Shown one piece after another: positions 1 through 11,350 of a stretch of DNA of 64,000 bases (positions within the stretch are counted from its first letter, which is position 1; every line of letters begins with the position of its first letter). The notes under the pieces are model-generated. The model was not told the DNA's origin and searched no databases. It was given only the letters and a program-made list of their open reading frames with translations. This DNA is from Taenia hydatigena (lineage: Eukaryota; Platyhelminthes; Cestoda; Cyclophyllidea; Taeniidae), in assembly GCA_036345935.2 (NCBI GenBank), contig JADWOT020001294.1:86757-150756 (forward strand), given 5' to 3'. Both the position numbers and the translations under genes were made by a program.

Positions 1-1430
1 ACATTCAAGCATTGGTCAATTCACTTTATACCTAAAGGACTCAATTTGTTTCAAGTATACTACCGCAAAAGTAATGCGAATGTAGTGACAAGAGCAAGGC
101 GATCTTTTAGGACACATTAGCCCGGTTCCCGTCAGCCATCTTTGGGTAGTCGAGCAATATAGCTATATCTGGCAAACACTTTTACCGAATAGTCACATTT
201 TTGGCCGGTGGGATCAACTTTGATGCATTGTTCTTCACAGTACTTCCTGTTCGCTGACACCAATGTCACTTCAAATCATGCAAGAAAATGTAGAACGGAC
301 AAAAAGTGGCACTTCGCTATGACGACCATAACAGCCTGCATATGCTTCAAGTTGTAAACCCAGATCATTTTTGATTTTGCTAACTCGTTTCGCTACATTT
401 GAAAGGCACTTGCAAGGTTGATTAGGTCTCATCTTTCACAGTTCCACCAGGCTCACACTAATCGAGTTCCACATCTTCTGCTAGGACCAGTGATAGAGAT
501 GGAAGTACGTTAAGTCATATCAAATGTTAACCAAACTACACCAATGTAAGATACTTAGCTACTAATTTTTTCATTGAGCCTAAGCCGCATGCTTCTCCGT
601 CAAGGCTCACTGTGCATTGAAAGTATAGCATTCAGCGCGAACACTTCATTTTTAACTTCTAAAAAGTAACACTTCCTCATTGCTAGTGTTCCTGCAGCTA
701 ATTATGGAAGTATTTGATGGTCAGAGAATCATTTCTTCCACTCACTCGAGTGTCAACAGCACATAACTCCAGATTCTGTTAATTTTTGAGAGTTTAGCGA
801 CATCGAGATTAAGCATTACTCAAAATGCAAAGGAATCTCACAACTGGCATGGATGGCTCGGCAGTACTTTATAATGGCCAACGTGAGCATGAGAATAGGG
901 ATAAGTAATAGAATGGATTTTTTAGCTCCTGATATTTGCTACAAAGTCACATTGTGTTTCAACCATTGTGTTTTCGCTGGGTGGGCTAGCTTCCCTAATA
1001 GGCCGGTTGCTGATCACAGCATGCAGGAGGATTTTGAAATGCAGCAACATTGCCGGTTTGGGCCAGGGAACAGCAAATTGGCCAAAGTGAATGAAAATTT
1101 AGCTGATCAAAATCTAACACTCTCCTGTCTCAAGGCCTCTAAGGTGTCACGCAAAAAGCAAACTTTACCTTATCTCAACTGCTACCATTTGAGCGTACAC
1201 AAAATCTTTTTTTCAAAATAATGATATTCGGAAATATTTGGTTGACCATGGGCATGATTGGGTTGCATAATTCAAAGTCCTGAGTAAGCCACTACACCGT
1301 AAGACCACGATTTCGGTGTGCCAGCCAAGATATTACTCCACTTCACTCCTGTAAGTTGTCAAATGGCTGTAGATAGCAGAGTGAGGAAAGGAGAGATATA
1401 GGAAGGGCAAAATTTCGCCAATAATGTGCT
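1..1430. other. No gene recognised
   Basis: AT-rich sequence. The longest open frame (853-1221 plus, 122 codons) shows no domain, repeat or splice context that I recognise, and I take it as chance. No tRNA, repeat or promoter could be supported here. Confidence 0.5.
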
Positions 1431-1435
1431 TGGCT

Positions 1436-1740
1436 TTATTCGATCACTGCATTGTAACCACGCCTCTACATCCTCCTATCAAGCTGCAGGAGAGACCCAA
1501 ACTCCAGCACCTCACAACCATCTCAAACCAAGCACTCACTTCAAGCACATTTAGCTTCGTCCAAATTATCCTCAAGCATTCCTTTTAATAATGCCTTTAC
1601 TCTCCTGCTTTCTTATAGTCGCCACCACCGGCAGCATTATATCGAATAAATCCACACACTTCCACACAGGATGAAGGCAAATGCGGTGCATCGCATCGCC
1701 TCTGATGACGTGATGTGGCGCTCGACTGCATCAGAAATGC
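1436..1740 (+). repeat. Diverged repeat segment, copy 1
   Basis: This segment starts with a GCATTGTAACCAC block (about 1449). It runs through a pyrimidine-rich middle and ends near 1670-1700 with CACAGGATG followed by a G/C-rich stretch. The same order (start block, CT-rich middle, CAGGATG and G/C-rich end) recurs at 2031-2290 in the same orientation. Identity is patchy, so this is an old or fast-evolving element. A weaker echo of the start block (ATTGCAACCACCTCCTC) lies near 14842. The family is not recognised. Confidence 0.4.
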
Positions 1741-1890
1741 CGGCACACTAAACATGAGGCAAAGCAGCCTTGCACTGAGTGAGTGTATGAGTGCAGGTTT
1801 AGCGTACCATGCGGTAAGGATTATGGATGAGTGCTAGCATCCAAAGCCATGAACCGATAGAGCCAGAAGGGCGGTAAGAAACAAATTCAG

Positions 1891-1963
1891 AACAATATTG
1901 GCGCAGGGGTAGCGCGTCTGGCTTTCACTCAGTATGTTGCGGGTTCAGACCATTCCCGTAGCT
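1891..1963 (+). other. tRNA-Glu-like sequence, possible SINE head
   Basis: An internal-promoter-like A box (TGGCGCAGGGG near 1899) is followed by a foldable anticodon arm whose loop CTTTCAC would carry anticodon TTC (Glu). A degenerate B box, GGGTTCAGACC, follows. The acceptor stem does not pair convincingly, so I do not call a working tRNA. The related segment at 2031-2290 lies just downstream, which would fit a tRNA-derived short interspersed element with a CT-rich body. That link is inference. Confidence 0.35.
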
Positions 1964-2030
1964 GTGGTGGTAGAGCCTTTGCGACCTCTTCTGTGCCACC
2001 CGATGCTTTGCCTGTGCTCAACATGTATCC

Positions 2031-2290
2031 TCTTTTTCATTGCATTGTAACCACATCATCTTCAATTAATCCACTTTCTGCTGGCCACAATCAAGCCACA
2101 TTGTCGTAAACATTTTTTATTCCTGCTTGCCGCAATAATTTTCTGTACTCAAATGCAAACTTCTCCTTTATCACCTTTTCCCCTCTGCCTTCTACTATCT
2201 TTTTTCATAGGGTATCACAGAGTGCAGTGTGCAGACAGGATGCAAGTGCAATGCGCTCTGCAGGCCGCATGGCGGAGTAGAAAGACAAGG
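2031..2290 (+). repeat. Diverged repeat segment, copy 2
   Basis: Second copy of the segment at 1436-1740. It begins with TTGCATTGTAACCACA at about 2040, has a CT-rich middle (about 2160-2205), then CAGACAGGATGCAAG and a G/C-rich end. It is bracketed by tRNA-like relics on the plus side (1891-1963) and the minus side (2311-2376). It could be the body of a tRNA-derived element, but only two clear copies are visible in this window. Confidence 0.4.
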
Positions 2291-2310
2291 GAGAGAAGAG
2301 TAAAGCGCGC

Positions 2311-2376
2311 TGACACCGACGTGATTTGAACATGCATCTAGAGTTAGAAACTCTACCATGGCGTCAAGAGGTTGCC
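2311..2376 (-). other. tRNA-Arg-like relic (TCT)
   Basis: Read on the minus strand, TAGAG/CTCTA forms a perfect 5-bp stem around the loop TTTCTAA (anticodon TCT, Arg). This is followed by a B-box-like TGTTCAAATCA. The D arm is shortened: the sequence that would be the 3' side of the D stem doubles as the anticodon stem. It is therefore not a functional tRNA. It is a decayed tRNA or a tRNA-derived element head. Confidence 0.3.
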
Positions 2377-3320
2377 TTCGTAGTCTTCATGCCACCTCAT
2401 TAGCGCAACTCTTGCAATCAAAAATGCCTGATACATTCACATATTTCGCCCTACAGCATTGTGATCATTGTGGTCTGTCGCCGTGTCGTCACTACACTAA
2501 GCACTTTGCCCTCTCGCACACATGTTCCTTTGCCCGCCCACCTCGACAGCCAACAGTATTCGTTGTAGAGAGCGAAAATGGCGGGCAGATAGGCATAAGT
2601 ACCAATGATTCTTTCCTAAAGAAATACACAACGGAACGTAAAAATCATCGAACGCATCAACTAAAAGGCATTAAGGGACTGATTTTGGATGCTAACTTCC
2701 TTATAATCGTAAAATTTAAGTAGGCGTTTTTAACAAGGACGAAATTCACTCAATCACTAATTGGTAAGTAAAGTATCTGCTTTATACTTGCGGCCCACGT
2801 TGTTAAGTCAGTTTGTCGTATGTGAGTTTCACACATTTTAAAGGCGCAATTGCAGGTTTTATTATCATGCTCCACCGATTTTATCCACAAACAGTGGCTG
2901 CCATTTGCATGACTTTGCAACTTTTGTACTAAGGCATGTGAAAGCCCCTTTCTTTAGCAGAAACCAGCATCGAGTGAACGTCAGCACTCGAGACTTGCAG
3001 ATTCTATCCGCTGTTGTTCTTAAGCATTCAAATTCACTTGTATTGGGGGATAAATATCAGGGTTTTGTCGTTAAGTACACAGCTGTTAAATGCTAAAACA
3101 ACTCTCTTAACCCTCACTTCTACATTCTGTGTGTTTGATTTTGTACGGTAAGACCTATGGCAGTTGGTTCATGCAATTTCCCCCTTTTTAATGACTTATG
3201 ATAGGTTAGGCATAAACGCAAATTTTTCATTTTTTCTTAAGCAATAGAATCTGAGACTTATCGACAAATCAACTGATGGTAGGGCAAGTTTATGCTAAGC
3301 CTGTTTAATCGTGTTGGCAC
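2377..3320. other. No gene recognised
   Basis: AT-rich DNA. An open frame at 2358-2723 plus (121 codons) and a shorter one at 2905-3096 show no family resemblance. I see no repeat or RNA gene. Confidence 0.5.
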
Positions 3321-3321
3321 A

Positions 3322-3835
3322 GAAAGCGCGGAAGTCCGAAGTCTGCGCCAATAAAGTCGGATGTGCGCAAAGAGGTCTAATGCGCTTCCACATCTTCCAA
3401 AGTAACCCCTCAACCCTGCTTGACTTTTGAAATTCCTTGGGATGTGATGAGAGAAACTAGCATTTCGGACAGAATGCCTTTTCCCGGAGAAAAGTTTTGC
3501 GGACTAAGGTGAGTCGAAACAAAATGAAGCAGAGCGGGAAGGAGGAAGCGGTGATTGCATTTAAGAGGTCAGTTTACAGAGTCTGTTTAACAGGATGTCA
3601 GCTGACTTGGAGAAGATTAACGGTGATCTAGACGAGAAGGACGATTTGCTTGCGTTATGTGGCTTAGTTCGGCTAGAAACAAGAAGATTTTGCAGAGAAG
3701 TATGAGAAGACTGGCGCATTGTCAACAGCCGCAGAGCGAAGGATTATTAGGACGCCTTTAAAAGAGGCGTCGGACGGAGGTGCCCAGAACGTGACAGATG
3801 AGCACAAAAAAGACGTTGCATCGCTTGCAAAGGAA
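3322..3835 (+). pseudogene. Possible broken coding segment, unknown protein
   Basis: Successive stretches read like protein but in different frames. At 3322-3508 there is a stretch with PWDVMRETSISDRMPFPGEK, which ends at a good donor-like AAG|GTGAGT at about 3509. Then comes a charged stretch MSADLEKINGDLDEKDDLL around 3597-3650, and then a frame with AQNVTDEHKKDVASLAKE ending at the stop near 3836. The charged, helix-forming composition and changing frame would fit a decayed gene. No family is recognised, and chance remains a serious alternative. Confidence 0.25.
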
Positions 3836-3839
3836 TAGC

Positions 3840-4680
3840 TCTTAACGTCTTATTGGCTTTAACGTTTTTTCTAATTTATACCCAACGTTGCGACCGCAAC
3901 TATAGTTGCGCTTCGCTGCCAAAATTTTTTTCTGCCTTGGAATCCTGTTTTGGCAAAATTGTTTAAGGAGCGTCACGAATGTGTGGTGCTGGCGTTTTTG
4001 CGTGCCTCTCCATGTGCATTCGTAAAATTCAAGCGAAACTCCAACTGCGATATTACAATGCCCTTAGGTGCTGGACAATAAGCGCTTACAACTTATGCTT
4101 GAAATGCTGCAAGAGTGCAAGAACTTTGGTTCTTTGACGCAAAATTTAGATCCTTAATGTAGCATCAATGAGAGCAGTGTATAGAGATTTCCGGTTTGCC
4201 AAATAGCCATAAATTATGCGAATAATATCGTTTTTATGTTAATTGCCAAAGGATAAAGCAAAAACATGCCTAAAAGTTCACTGTATTTGTGTTGTCCAGC
4301 AGTAATGGTAAAATATTAGCTACAAAGCATACATGGGTAGGACTGCAGTGGAAAAAACCAGTGCTCAAATTCTGTAAGAATGCATTGCTAACAGGGCTTC
4401 TAATTCACAAGATTACTGGCAAGCTACCTCTGTACTCGTAATCTCATCCATTCGATTGGACGCCAAATCGCTGACCTAACTTTAAGGGAGATGCTGGCTG
4501 TTGGAAAGAAATTTGGCGGATCAATGCGTTTGCGTGGCCTAAGGCTAATTTGAAAACAAAAAAATGGGACCAAGAAATATTCTAGTGCTCAGTCCAGGTT
4601 CCAGTGCAGACCTTGCTTCCCACTTCACCGATGGCTTAAATGATTTAAATTTAATTTGCAAATTTGCAATCCTGTCATGA
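3840..4680. other. No gene recognised
   Basis: This is AT-rich sequence between a doubtful coding patch and the 3' end of the Hsp70 pseudogene. No repeats or RNA genes were seen. Confidence 0.5.
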
Positions 4681-4689
4681 ATTCCTCTG

Positions 4690-6395
4690 CTTAGGAACCG
4701 TATTTCTTTACTACAATAATGAGGCTGCGCACACTCTCCACATTTTTGAGGTTTCATTTAAAGTCCCCTTTGTAACTTCTTGGTGGAAGTCTCTCTACCT
4801 AATTGTCGCCTCACACTTACTATTCTCTTGCGTTGCTCCTTCGATGTCTTTCGCCTTATCCTGCCACTTCCCACCTTCGATCGCATGGTTAAGGTGTATT
4901 TTTAAAGAAAAATTTTTCTAGTTACCATCTGACTTTGCTGCTTCCCACTCTCCTGCTTCATTTTCTTAAACTCTTTAATCATCTGCTTGGTCTGTTTATG
5001 CTAGTAGCGACAGTGCCCCAGTATGGAGGGTAACCTGCTCCCTTGATATCTTGTCCACCGCTGATACAATGGAAGCGTTATCACGTCAACGGCAAAATTA
5101 ACATCCATCCGAGGGAGTCCACTAAGTAGGGGTGGGATACCTGGCATGTTGTGGTCATTAATCACCCCGTGCCTATTTTCACACACCAGGATTAACATGT
5201 CTCATTGATTGTCACAATTTGTAGTGATCACTGTATTCCTCGTCGGAACTTTAATATTGCGCTTCATCAGTGTTTTTATCACACCACCTGGCGCCGTCTA
5301 ATTCACCGATAATAGTTTCACTTTTAGAATCATCTGTAACAGTTTATCAACCATGCTGAACACCAGCCACGTCGCATCATACGCCACTGCCTCGCCCAGG
5401 CTAATGGACTTGGTAAACCTATTACCACTGAAGTAGTCCTGCAGTAAATGCTACATCTTCAAAATATGCGTCGACCCACCCACCAGTTGTAGCTTGCAGA
5501 CATCGACCTCGTCCAACCTCGCCTAACTTAGCGCTTTGGTTACTATAGTCGAAATTCTATCAAAGAGATTGGAGCACATTAGTTTAAAACGGGACCGTAA
5601 AATGGACTCAGGGAAATCTCTGTCCTCAACATCGATGTTTGCGTGCTTAAGCAAACTCAGCGCTCTTTATGCATACTCGCACGCCTTTCTGAGACGACCG
5701 AAGGCTTTTTTGCTATAAGTCAAATCTATTCCCCATGTTTTTGCTTAATTGCCTCCACACAGTAATCCATCAGCCGAGAATCAAAGTCACCACACCCAGG
5801 TACGTGTCACGACCAACTGCTTTCACCTCAAATTTTTCATTCTCCACATAGACACATCAGAAGTACCACCATCCAAATCAAAGACAAGCACACTGTGTTT
5901 CCTGCTAGTCCTCATGTCCAAACCGTAGGAAGGAGCAGCTGACATAGGCTCACTAATGATGCAAAACATAATAAAGCCGCTATTTGTCTGCAATAGTAAT
6001 TGCCTGACGTTAATTGCTGTTAAAATACGCCAGAATGGTGATCATGACATTTGCCACTTCGCCAAAGGAGGCTTCTATGTTCTTCTCCATCTCCAGCAGC
6101 ACCATGGATGAGGTGTGCTCCGCATTGAAACGTTTTGTCTTACCATTGCACTTTACTTCAATCTTTGACTTCCCGCTTAAATCTATTACTTTGAAATAGC
6201 TAGTGCTTCACATCACTTTGCACTGCCTCATCACCAAAGCGACGTCCGTACAGACGCTTTACACCATGTACCATATTCGTTGGGTTCAGTTTAGCTTGGT
6301 TTCTTGAGACATCACCGATGATGCGTTCTTCATCTGCGAATGCAATATATCTCGGTGTTTTGCGGTAACGCAGACAATTGGCAATATGTTTATTT
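4690..6395 (-). pseudogene. Hsp70 pseudogene, nearly full length, many frameshifts
   Basis: On the minus strand, blocks of cytosolic Hsp70 follow one another in the right order. From 6395 down: RKTPRYIAFADEERIIGD and NPTNMVHGVKRLYGRRFGDE (nucleotide-binding domain start); KVIDLSGKSKIEV and SSMVLLEMEKNIEA near 6130; HSVLVFDLDGGTSDVS (phosphate loop, family VLIFDLGGGTFDVS) near 5890; LLQDYFSGNRFTKSISLGEA near 5430. Then come a substrate-binding block with KTLMKRNIKVPTRNTVITTN near 5260, NMPGIPPLLSGLP near 5130, and a lid region (KQMIKEFKKMKQESGKQQ and following) down to about 4690. The frame changes many times and stops are frequent, so it cannot encode Hsp70. The first ~25 residues with the LGTTYS motif are not found. 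No intron-sized gaps occur, which suggests a retrocopy or a decayed intronless duplicate. Short open frames on both strands here are shadows. Confidence 0.93.
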
Positions 6396-6399
6396 CATT

Positions 6400-9300
6400 T
6401 ATTAAGATTGTTCACTTATCCATCTACGGTCTCAATAGCTGAGGTTCAGCATTTCTTATTTACCCTTTTTGTTGTCTTCATCCAACTTCAGTTGAAATTT
6501 TCACTTCTTCTTGCCTTCCGGTAAGTGATGGACTAATCTAATTGCATATATATTCACACGGTGACAAACACCAAACTTCCACCCAAACAGTCAGTCATCC
6601 AATCGCTTTCGCCTGTTCACGTTGCTCATTCATAGAAGAAGAGGCTGTCACGAATGCGCCCAAATGTGTCCGTGAAAACGACTAAGTAAGCGACGCCATG
6701 TAAAGCATTTGTATTTGATAAACTATAAGGTCGCCTTTAGTCCCTTCTTGACCGATGGCTAGGTAGGATCCAACATTTCTGCTCCTCTTTAAATTGACAC
6801 CTAACTATCCGATGATCGCACCTTGACTAAGCGAAGCCTGTTTGATGCAAATTAACGAATCATTGTTGGTTATATGTTTCAAAGAAAAACCTTGTCCGCG
6901 AAAAAATCCGTGCAAAATAGTTGCAAAATTGCATCGAATCAGATAACGTCAACCTTAAAGTGTACTGAAGTAGGAATTCTGAAACGAAGGTAAGGAGACA
7001 TTTGAGCAGCACTCCTATATTACTACAACTCTGCAAAAGTTAATTCATTAAGGAAAAACTCAAGGTGGGCGGCAAAAAACAAACTGAATCAAAAGAACTT
7101 TATCAGAAAAAATTAACTCCATTCCCTTTTTACTCTCGAGCAGGCCCTTGACCAGTGCATTTTGCATATTTAATCTCTTTGGGGGAAGAGGAAGTGCTGA
7201 CGACAAATTAACAAATGACTAAGCCTTGCAGTTTGGGTCTTCTCCATCACAAAATTACAAACGATGGAAGAGAACAACGAGGAGGCGTTAACACGGTCTT
7301 TCCTCAGTGTAGACTAAGCCCAGTCACAGGTACCTAATCGAAAAATTACAATGGCATTTTTCACCTAATCCACGCTAATTGCAGTCACATGCACATTAGA
7401 AACCCAACTAGGGCGCCAGTTCTTCCCTTATCTAACCTTAGTTGCGACCGCATAAACATAATGGATTTTACGACAACAGGATTTTTTTGTGTGTATAGGA
7501 GACTGACATCCACGTGTAATTTATTAATTTTACCTGCAGGGACATTCCTTTACCTAATGCTAGCGCATTTTGCTCGTACACGTTCTACTTCCCTTCCTAC
7601 AATTAAATTATGAAGCATGAAATTGGCCGATTTCTGCGCTCTTGTCAAGCGCTTTTACATCTTAGCATGTTCACCAAAAGCCTGTAAGCCTACATTTGTA
7701 AATATTACGAAGCAGTCAAGCAAAAGTAAGGAAGTGGTTTGCATAAGAGATAACGCCTTTTTGAGCATTTCGCTTTATGCTAAAGCAAGTTAAGGACGAA
7801 ATCGTGTTATCAAAATCACAAATACTAGTCGTTTGTTTTCTGCAAAAAAGTACTATAGGAAATAAAAGTAGCTCTACTATACTTTGGACAACAAAATTGC
7901 ATTGTAAATAATAGGGTAATGGTCCCGAGACAGTGTTGCCACAATCAAACGGGAATGTAGGCCGCTGCCACCACGTGGCAATAGTAGATTGGCTTACTGT
8001 TTCGCACAATCTATTGCGCATTCGCTTTGGCAACTGTCGTCCTCCGATCTGACACGTAGATGTTTTGGATCACATCAAGAGGACCGCAGACACTTGTTTG
8101 TGTAGCAAATAGCGGATTTATTACATGCGACTGGGAAACAGAACAGCATCAACCCAACTCAACGATTCAAAAACTACTCTATTGATCAATTATGTCAAAA
8201 AAACAATTCTTTGATCTCCTATTCGTTCTCTTATCTTCGTTCTCGCGTACCTCGCACAAATTTTGCGCCACTGTGGCAGATCAGCTGCTTATTAAGGCCA
8301 ATGGTCTCACAATACACTGACATGCACTACTGCAGCCTACAAAAAATAAATGGTAGCACCTTTGGATTTATACTGGCATTTAGTGATGCAGCAGCGCAGG
8401 GTCTAGTGAGTTCGTATTAATTGTTATGCATCAAAAAGAAGACGGTTTCAATATGAATAATCATTTGACCTGGGCATGCCTAATCGTTAGTGGTCAATTG
8501 AACTGCTACACAGTACTGTACAGCAGAAAATTACTTTGGGTGAAATCAATGTTGGATAGGATTGAAATGTGTTTCTCTGCGTATCAAATCTCTCCCACTC
8601 TCTTCCACCATATGCCGAACTTGACATCAAGATGTCATGACATTGGAGCCTATTTTTAAACATTCGCAAACAAGAAATTGCAGAACCTAATCTCCTTATA
8701 TCGGGTCGTTGAGAGCGCTTCAGCAGAAATGTTAGAAAAAGCAGTTATACTATCGATGATTTCGTCAGTCAGGCCTCAAATTGGGAACAATGGTAGGGTT
8801 TTCGACCATCCAAGCAACGCTCAGTAATCAAATCCATTCAGAGATTTCATTTTAGTTAAAAACTTTGCCCAGTTGTGCGTGCATTAATGCAAATCAACTT
8901 GGTCACGTGCTCTAATGGTCACTGCAAGCATTTTTGATGCTGGAGAAATCTCAGCAATTCAGGTGTACGGAATCGAACTTTTTCTCCTTTTCCTAGGATT
9001 CCCTAATGCCTTGAAAATCGCTGAGGCAACGTCGCACCTTGTAATTAATAGCCTTTTCAGGAACTAGTCTTAAAAGGATCAGTGAGGCAGCTGCAAAGAA
9101 ATGATGATAAGCAAAGTCAACAGTTGGTTAAATAGTCAGCTCAGACAGCACTTAACAGAAGTGCCGACTTTGCCAAAAATGAGACAAGAACGCGAGTAAT
9201 GGGCGCTGAGTCAATCGAGAGCGGCATCATGTTAGTAGGGGTGGCATTTTTCTATAGTCCAACCACAGCTAAGGTCAAAAATTGAGCATACAATTATAGG

Positions 9301-10300
9301 AGTTGTTAATGGAATAGATTTAACATTGCACATTCGTTTCAATGTCAAAATCACACCATTAGGTAAAAGGAAGAGGGATCCTTATTAAAATGGGCATCGA
9401 GAGTGACTGCAGCACGCAATCAGATATCTTATTCGCACCGTCCTTGCTATTGCGCTGTCCTGGAAGAATAGGTGGGTGAGGCTGAGTACTTGAAAGCAAA
9501 GTAGTCAAAGAAAGGAAAGAGATTTATTTACAGTTGACTTTGTGGTTATCAAATCGATAGCTCTTCTTCATAGTTTCCAGTAAAAACACCGTCTGCTCTA
9601 ATGTTGTTCGCACACACCATGATGTGGGATGAACTAGGACTTTAAGGTTTTAATCAAGTAAGTGGCTGAATTTGGCACGCTCTAATGATATGAGACAAGC
9701 TATATCTCTTTAATAGAGCTTTGTTCTTTACATGAGCACCTTATTTACCCAAAAGCTTAAAACGTACATCTGAGGCACAGAAGTCTTCTGAGCAAACAAC
9801 CGATGTGGTCACTGAAGTAGATTGCATGCTTGAATCTGCCTCTGAGTACCAGTACTCAGACTTGTGAGACAAATCTCGTACTTTTAAAAACCAGTGTGGA
9901 CTGTAAGTCCGGAAGTAGGTAGCGGCAACTAGTCAAGAGCCTGAAGCACACTTATTTTATGGTCCCCGTTCTTGATAAAGTGCAATGCTGGGCAGAAACA
10001 ATGAATGTAGATCAAGCAGCAGGATCAAATACATCGTCAATAATAACAAATTTCGAGTTGTTTGAAGAATCAGCTCACAACTTATAATTTCATCGCTGTG
10101 TTATCAATAATATGGAAGTTTTTCCTTTTTGCTGGCAAAAAACGGAAGAGCTCGTTAAAGCATTCTGATATGCAGTCTCTAGAAATATCCAAGAAATTAA
10201 AATTTTTCTTGGTAATCGGCATCTCATCCCTTACATGGTTAACTAAATTTTTATTAGTTCTTTATATAGAGTACATGACGAAGAGGTAAGTATTTGATTT
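6400..10300. other. No gene recognised
   Basis: About 3.9 kb of AT-rich DNA. Open frames such as 7716-8033 minus (105 codons) and 10062-10289 plus (75 codons) have no recognisable motif. No repeat, tRNA or CRISPR-like structure was seen. It may be intergenic or the upstream part of the zinc-finger locus. Confidence 0.5.
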
Positions 10301-10303
10301 GCA

Positions 10304-10553
10304 ATGAAATTTAGTCACAGGACCTCATTGCTCAGAATTTTAGCCCTGCACGCGACTTACTCACATGTAATGCTGAGGACAGATCCGGAAAGTGCCTTTG
10401 CTTATCCATTAAATTCATCACATACTCTCTTGCAAGTTTTCGCCCAACTTACTGTTCTCTGCACTGAAATGCGCAACTATAGGTGTACGAGGTGCTTCGT
10501 CACATCCAAGAACTCTATCTTACGACTTGCACATATGGCTCGTGACCATCATG
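10304..10553 (+). CDS. C2H2 zinc-finger exon (partial gene)
   Basis: The open frame contains one classical C2H2 finger, with core YRCTRCFVTSKNSILRLAHM followed by ARDHH: Cys-X2-Cys-X12-His-X4-His, codons from 10484 to about 10552. Such fingers bind DNA or RNA through a zinc-held helix. The exon probably ends right after the last His, at the donor-like CATCATG|GTAAGC (GT at 10554). The open frame that continues to 10705 would then be intron read-through. A possible acceptor, CAACTATAG, ends at 10482 just before the finger, so the upstream codons may not be coding either. A second finger with the same spacing follows at 11171. The symbol cannot be assigned. Confidence 0.5.
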
Positions 10554-11053
10554 GTAAGCGCCTTTCAATTTTAGATACACCACGCGTATCGACTTCTGTG
10601 TATGCGACAACGTACATACGCATACAAGCAAAGGTGCGTGCGTTCTTACAAGTATTTGCACTTATGAATAATCTAAATTACGATCTAATCCAATCTGAAG
10701 AATAGCACAACAATCAGTCAAATCATGTATATCGGATCACGTTTATAGCATCTAACATATGTTTTTGTGCTTCAGCAATCTTGGATCTACGTTGTCAACT
10801 TTGCTCAACGTCTCGCACAACATAGGGGCGGTTATTGTATCAGCTGAACTGTTAGAGAAATTACAAAACCTATCAATTATTCTCGCCTTATGCCTTCTTA
10901 ATTGTTAAAAGAAACAAAAGTACTTTTTTGAACCTTAATGCAGTCAGAAGTCACAACTCATGCTGCCTATGCTTCGCTTCGTTTCTAAACTTTGAGTTGC
11001 TCTGCAAAAATTTCTTCGAAACGCATTATTGTGCCTACTGATTAGTCATTTAA

Positions 11054-11250
11054 ATGCAGTGCTTACTCTACATCACATCCACAGCTTTGATCTTCCACGC
11101 AAATTCTTCCTCAAGTTGTGCTGAATTTTACATTGCTTTGGTTCAAATGATAGAGGAATCAGAAAGTGTTATTTGCTGTATAGAATGCTTCGCAGAACAT
11201 CCGACCTGGGAGGCACTGTTTACTCACAAGGCTTCAGAGCATTTCTGTAG
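11054..11250 (+). CDS. Second C2H2 zinc-finger exon (partial gene)
   Basis: The frame carries VICCIECFAEHPTWEALFTH then KASEHF: Cys-X2-Cys-X12-His-X4-His between about 11174 and 11239. The spacing is the same as in the finger at 10484-10552, about 700 bases upstream on the same strand. Two fingers with identical spacing on one strand suggest exons of one multi-finger protein separated by an intron. Acceptor-like sites ATGCAG (11059) and CACATCCACAG (about 11085) precede it. The frame runs open to 11350, but the 3' exon limit is not clear. No frameshift is needed, so it may be a live gene. Confidence 0.5.
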
Positions 11251-11350
11251 GCGCTTCTTTGTCCATCAGGCGTTTTCTGCTGCAAAAGCTTATTGTAACG
11301 CCTTGATTCTCTTCTCTTTGCAGATATTTTGGCGCAGAATATTTGGGTAG

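Noticed and set aside
5001..5718. Separate small genes on both strands (65 codons at 5001-5198 minus; 60 codons at 5536-5718 plus)
   Set aside because: They are pieces or shadows of the Hsp70 pseudogene; the minus frame is one of its substrate-binding blocks.
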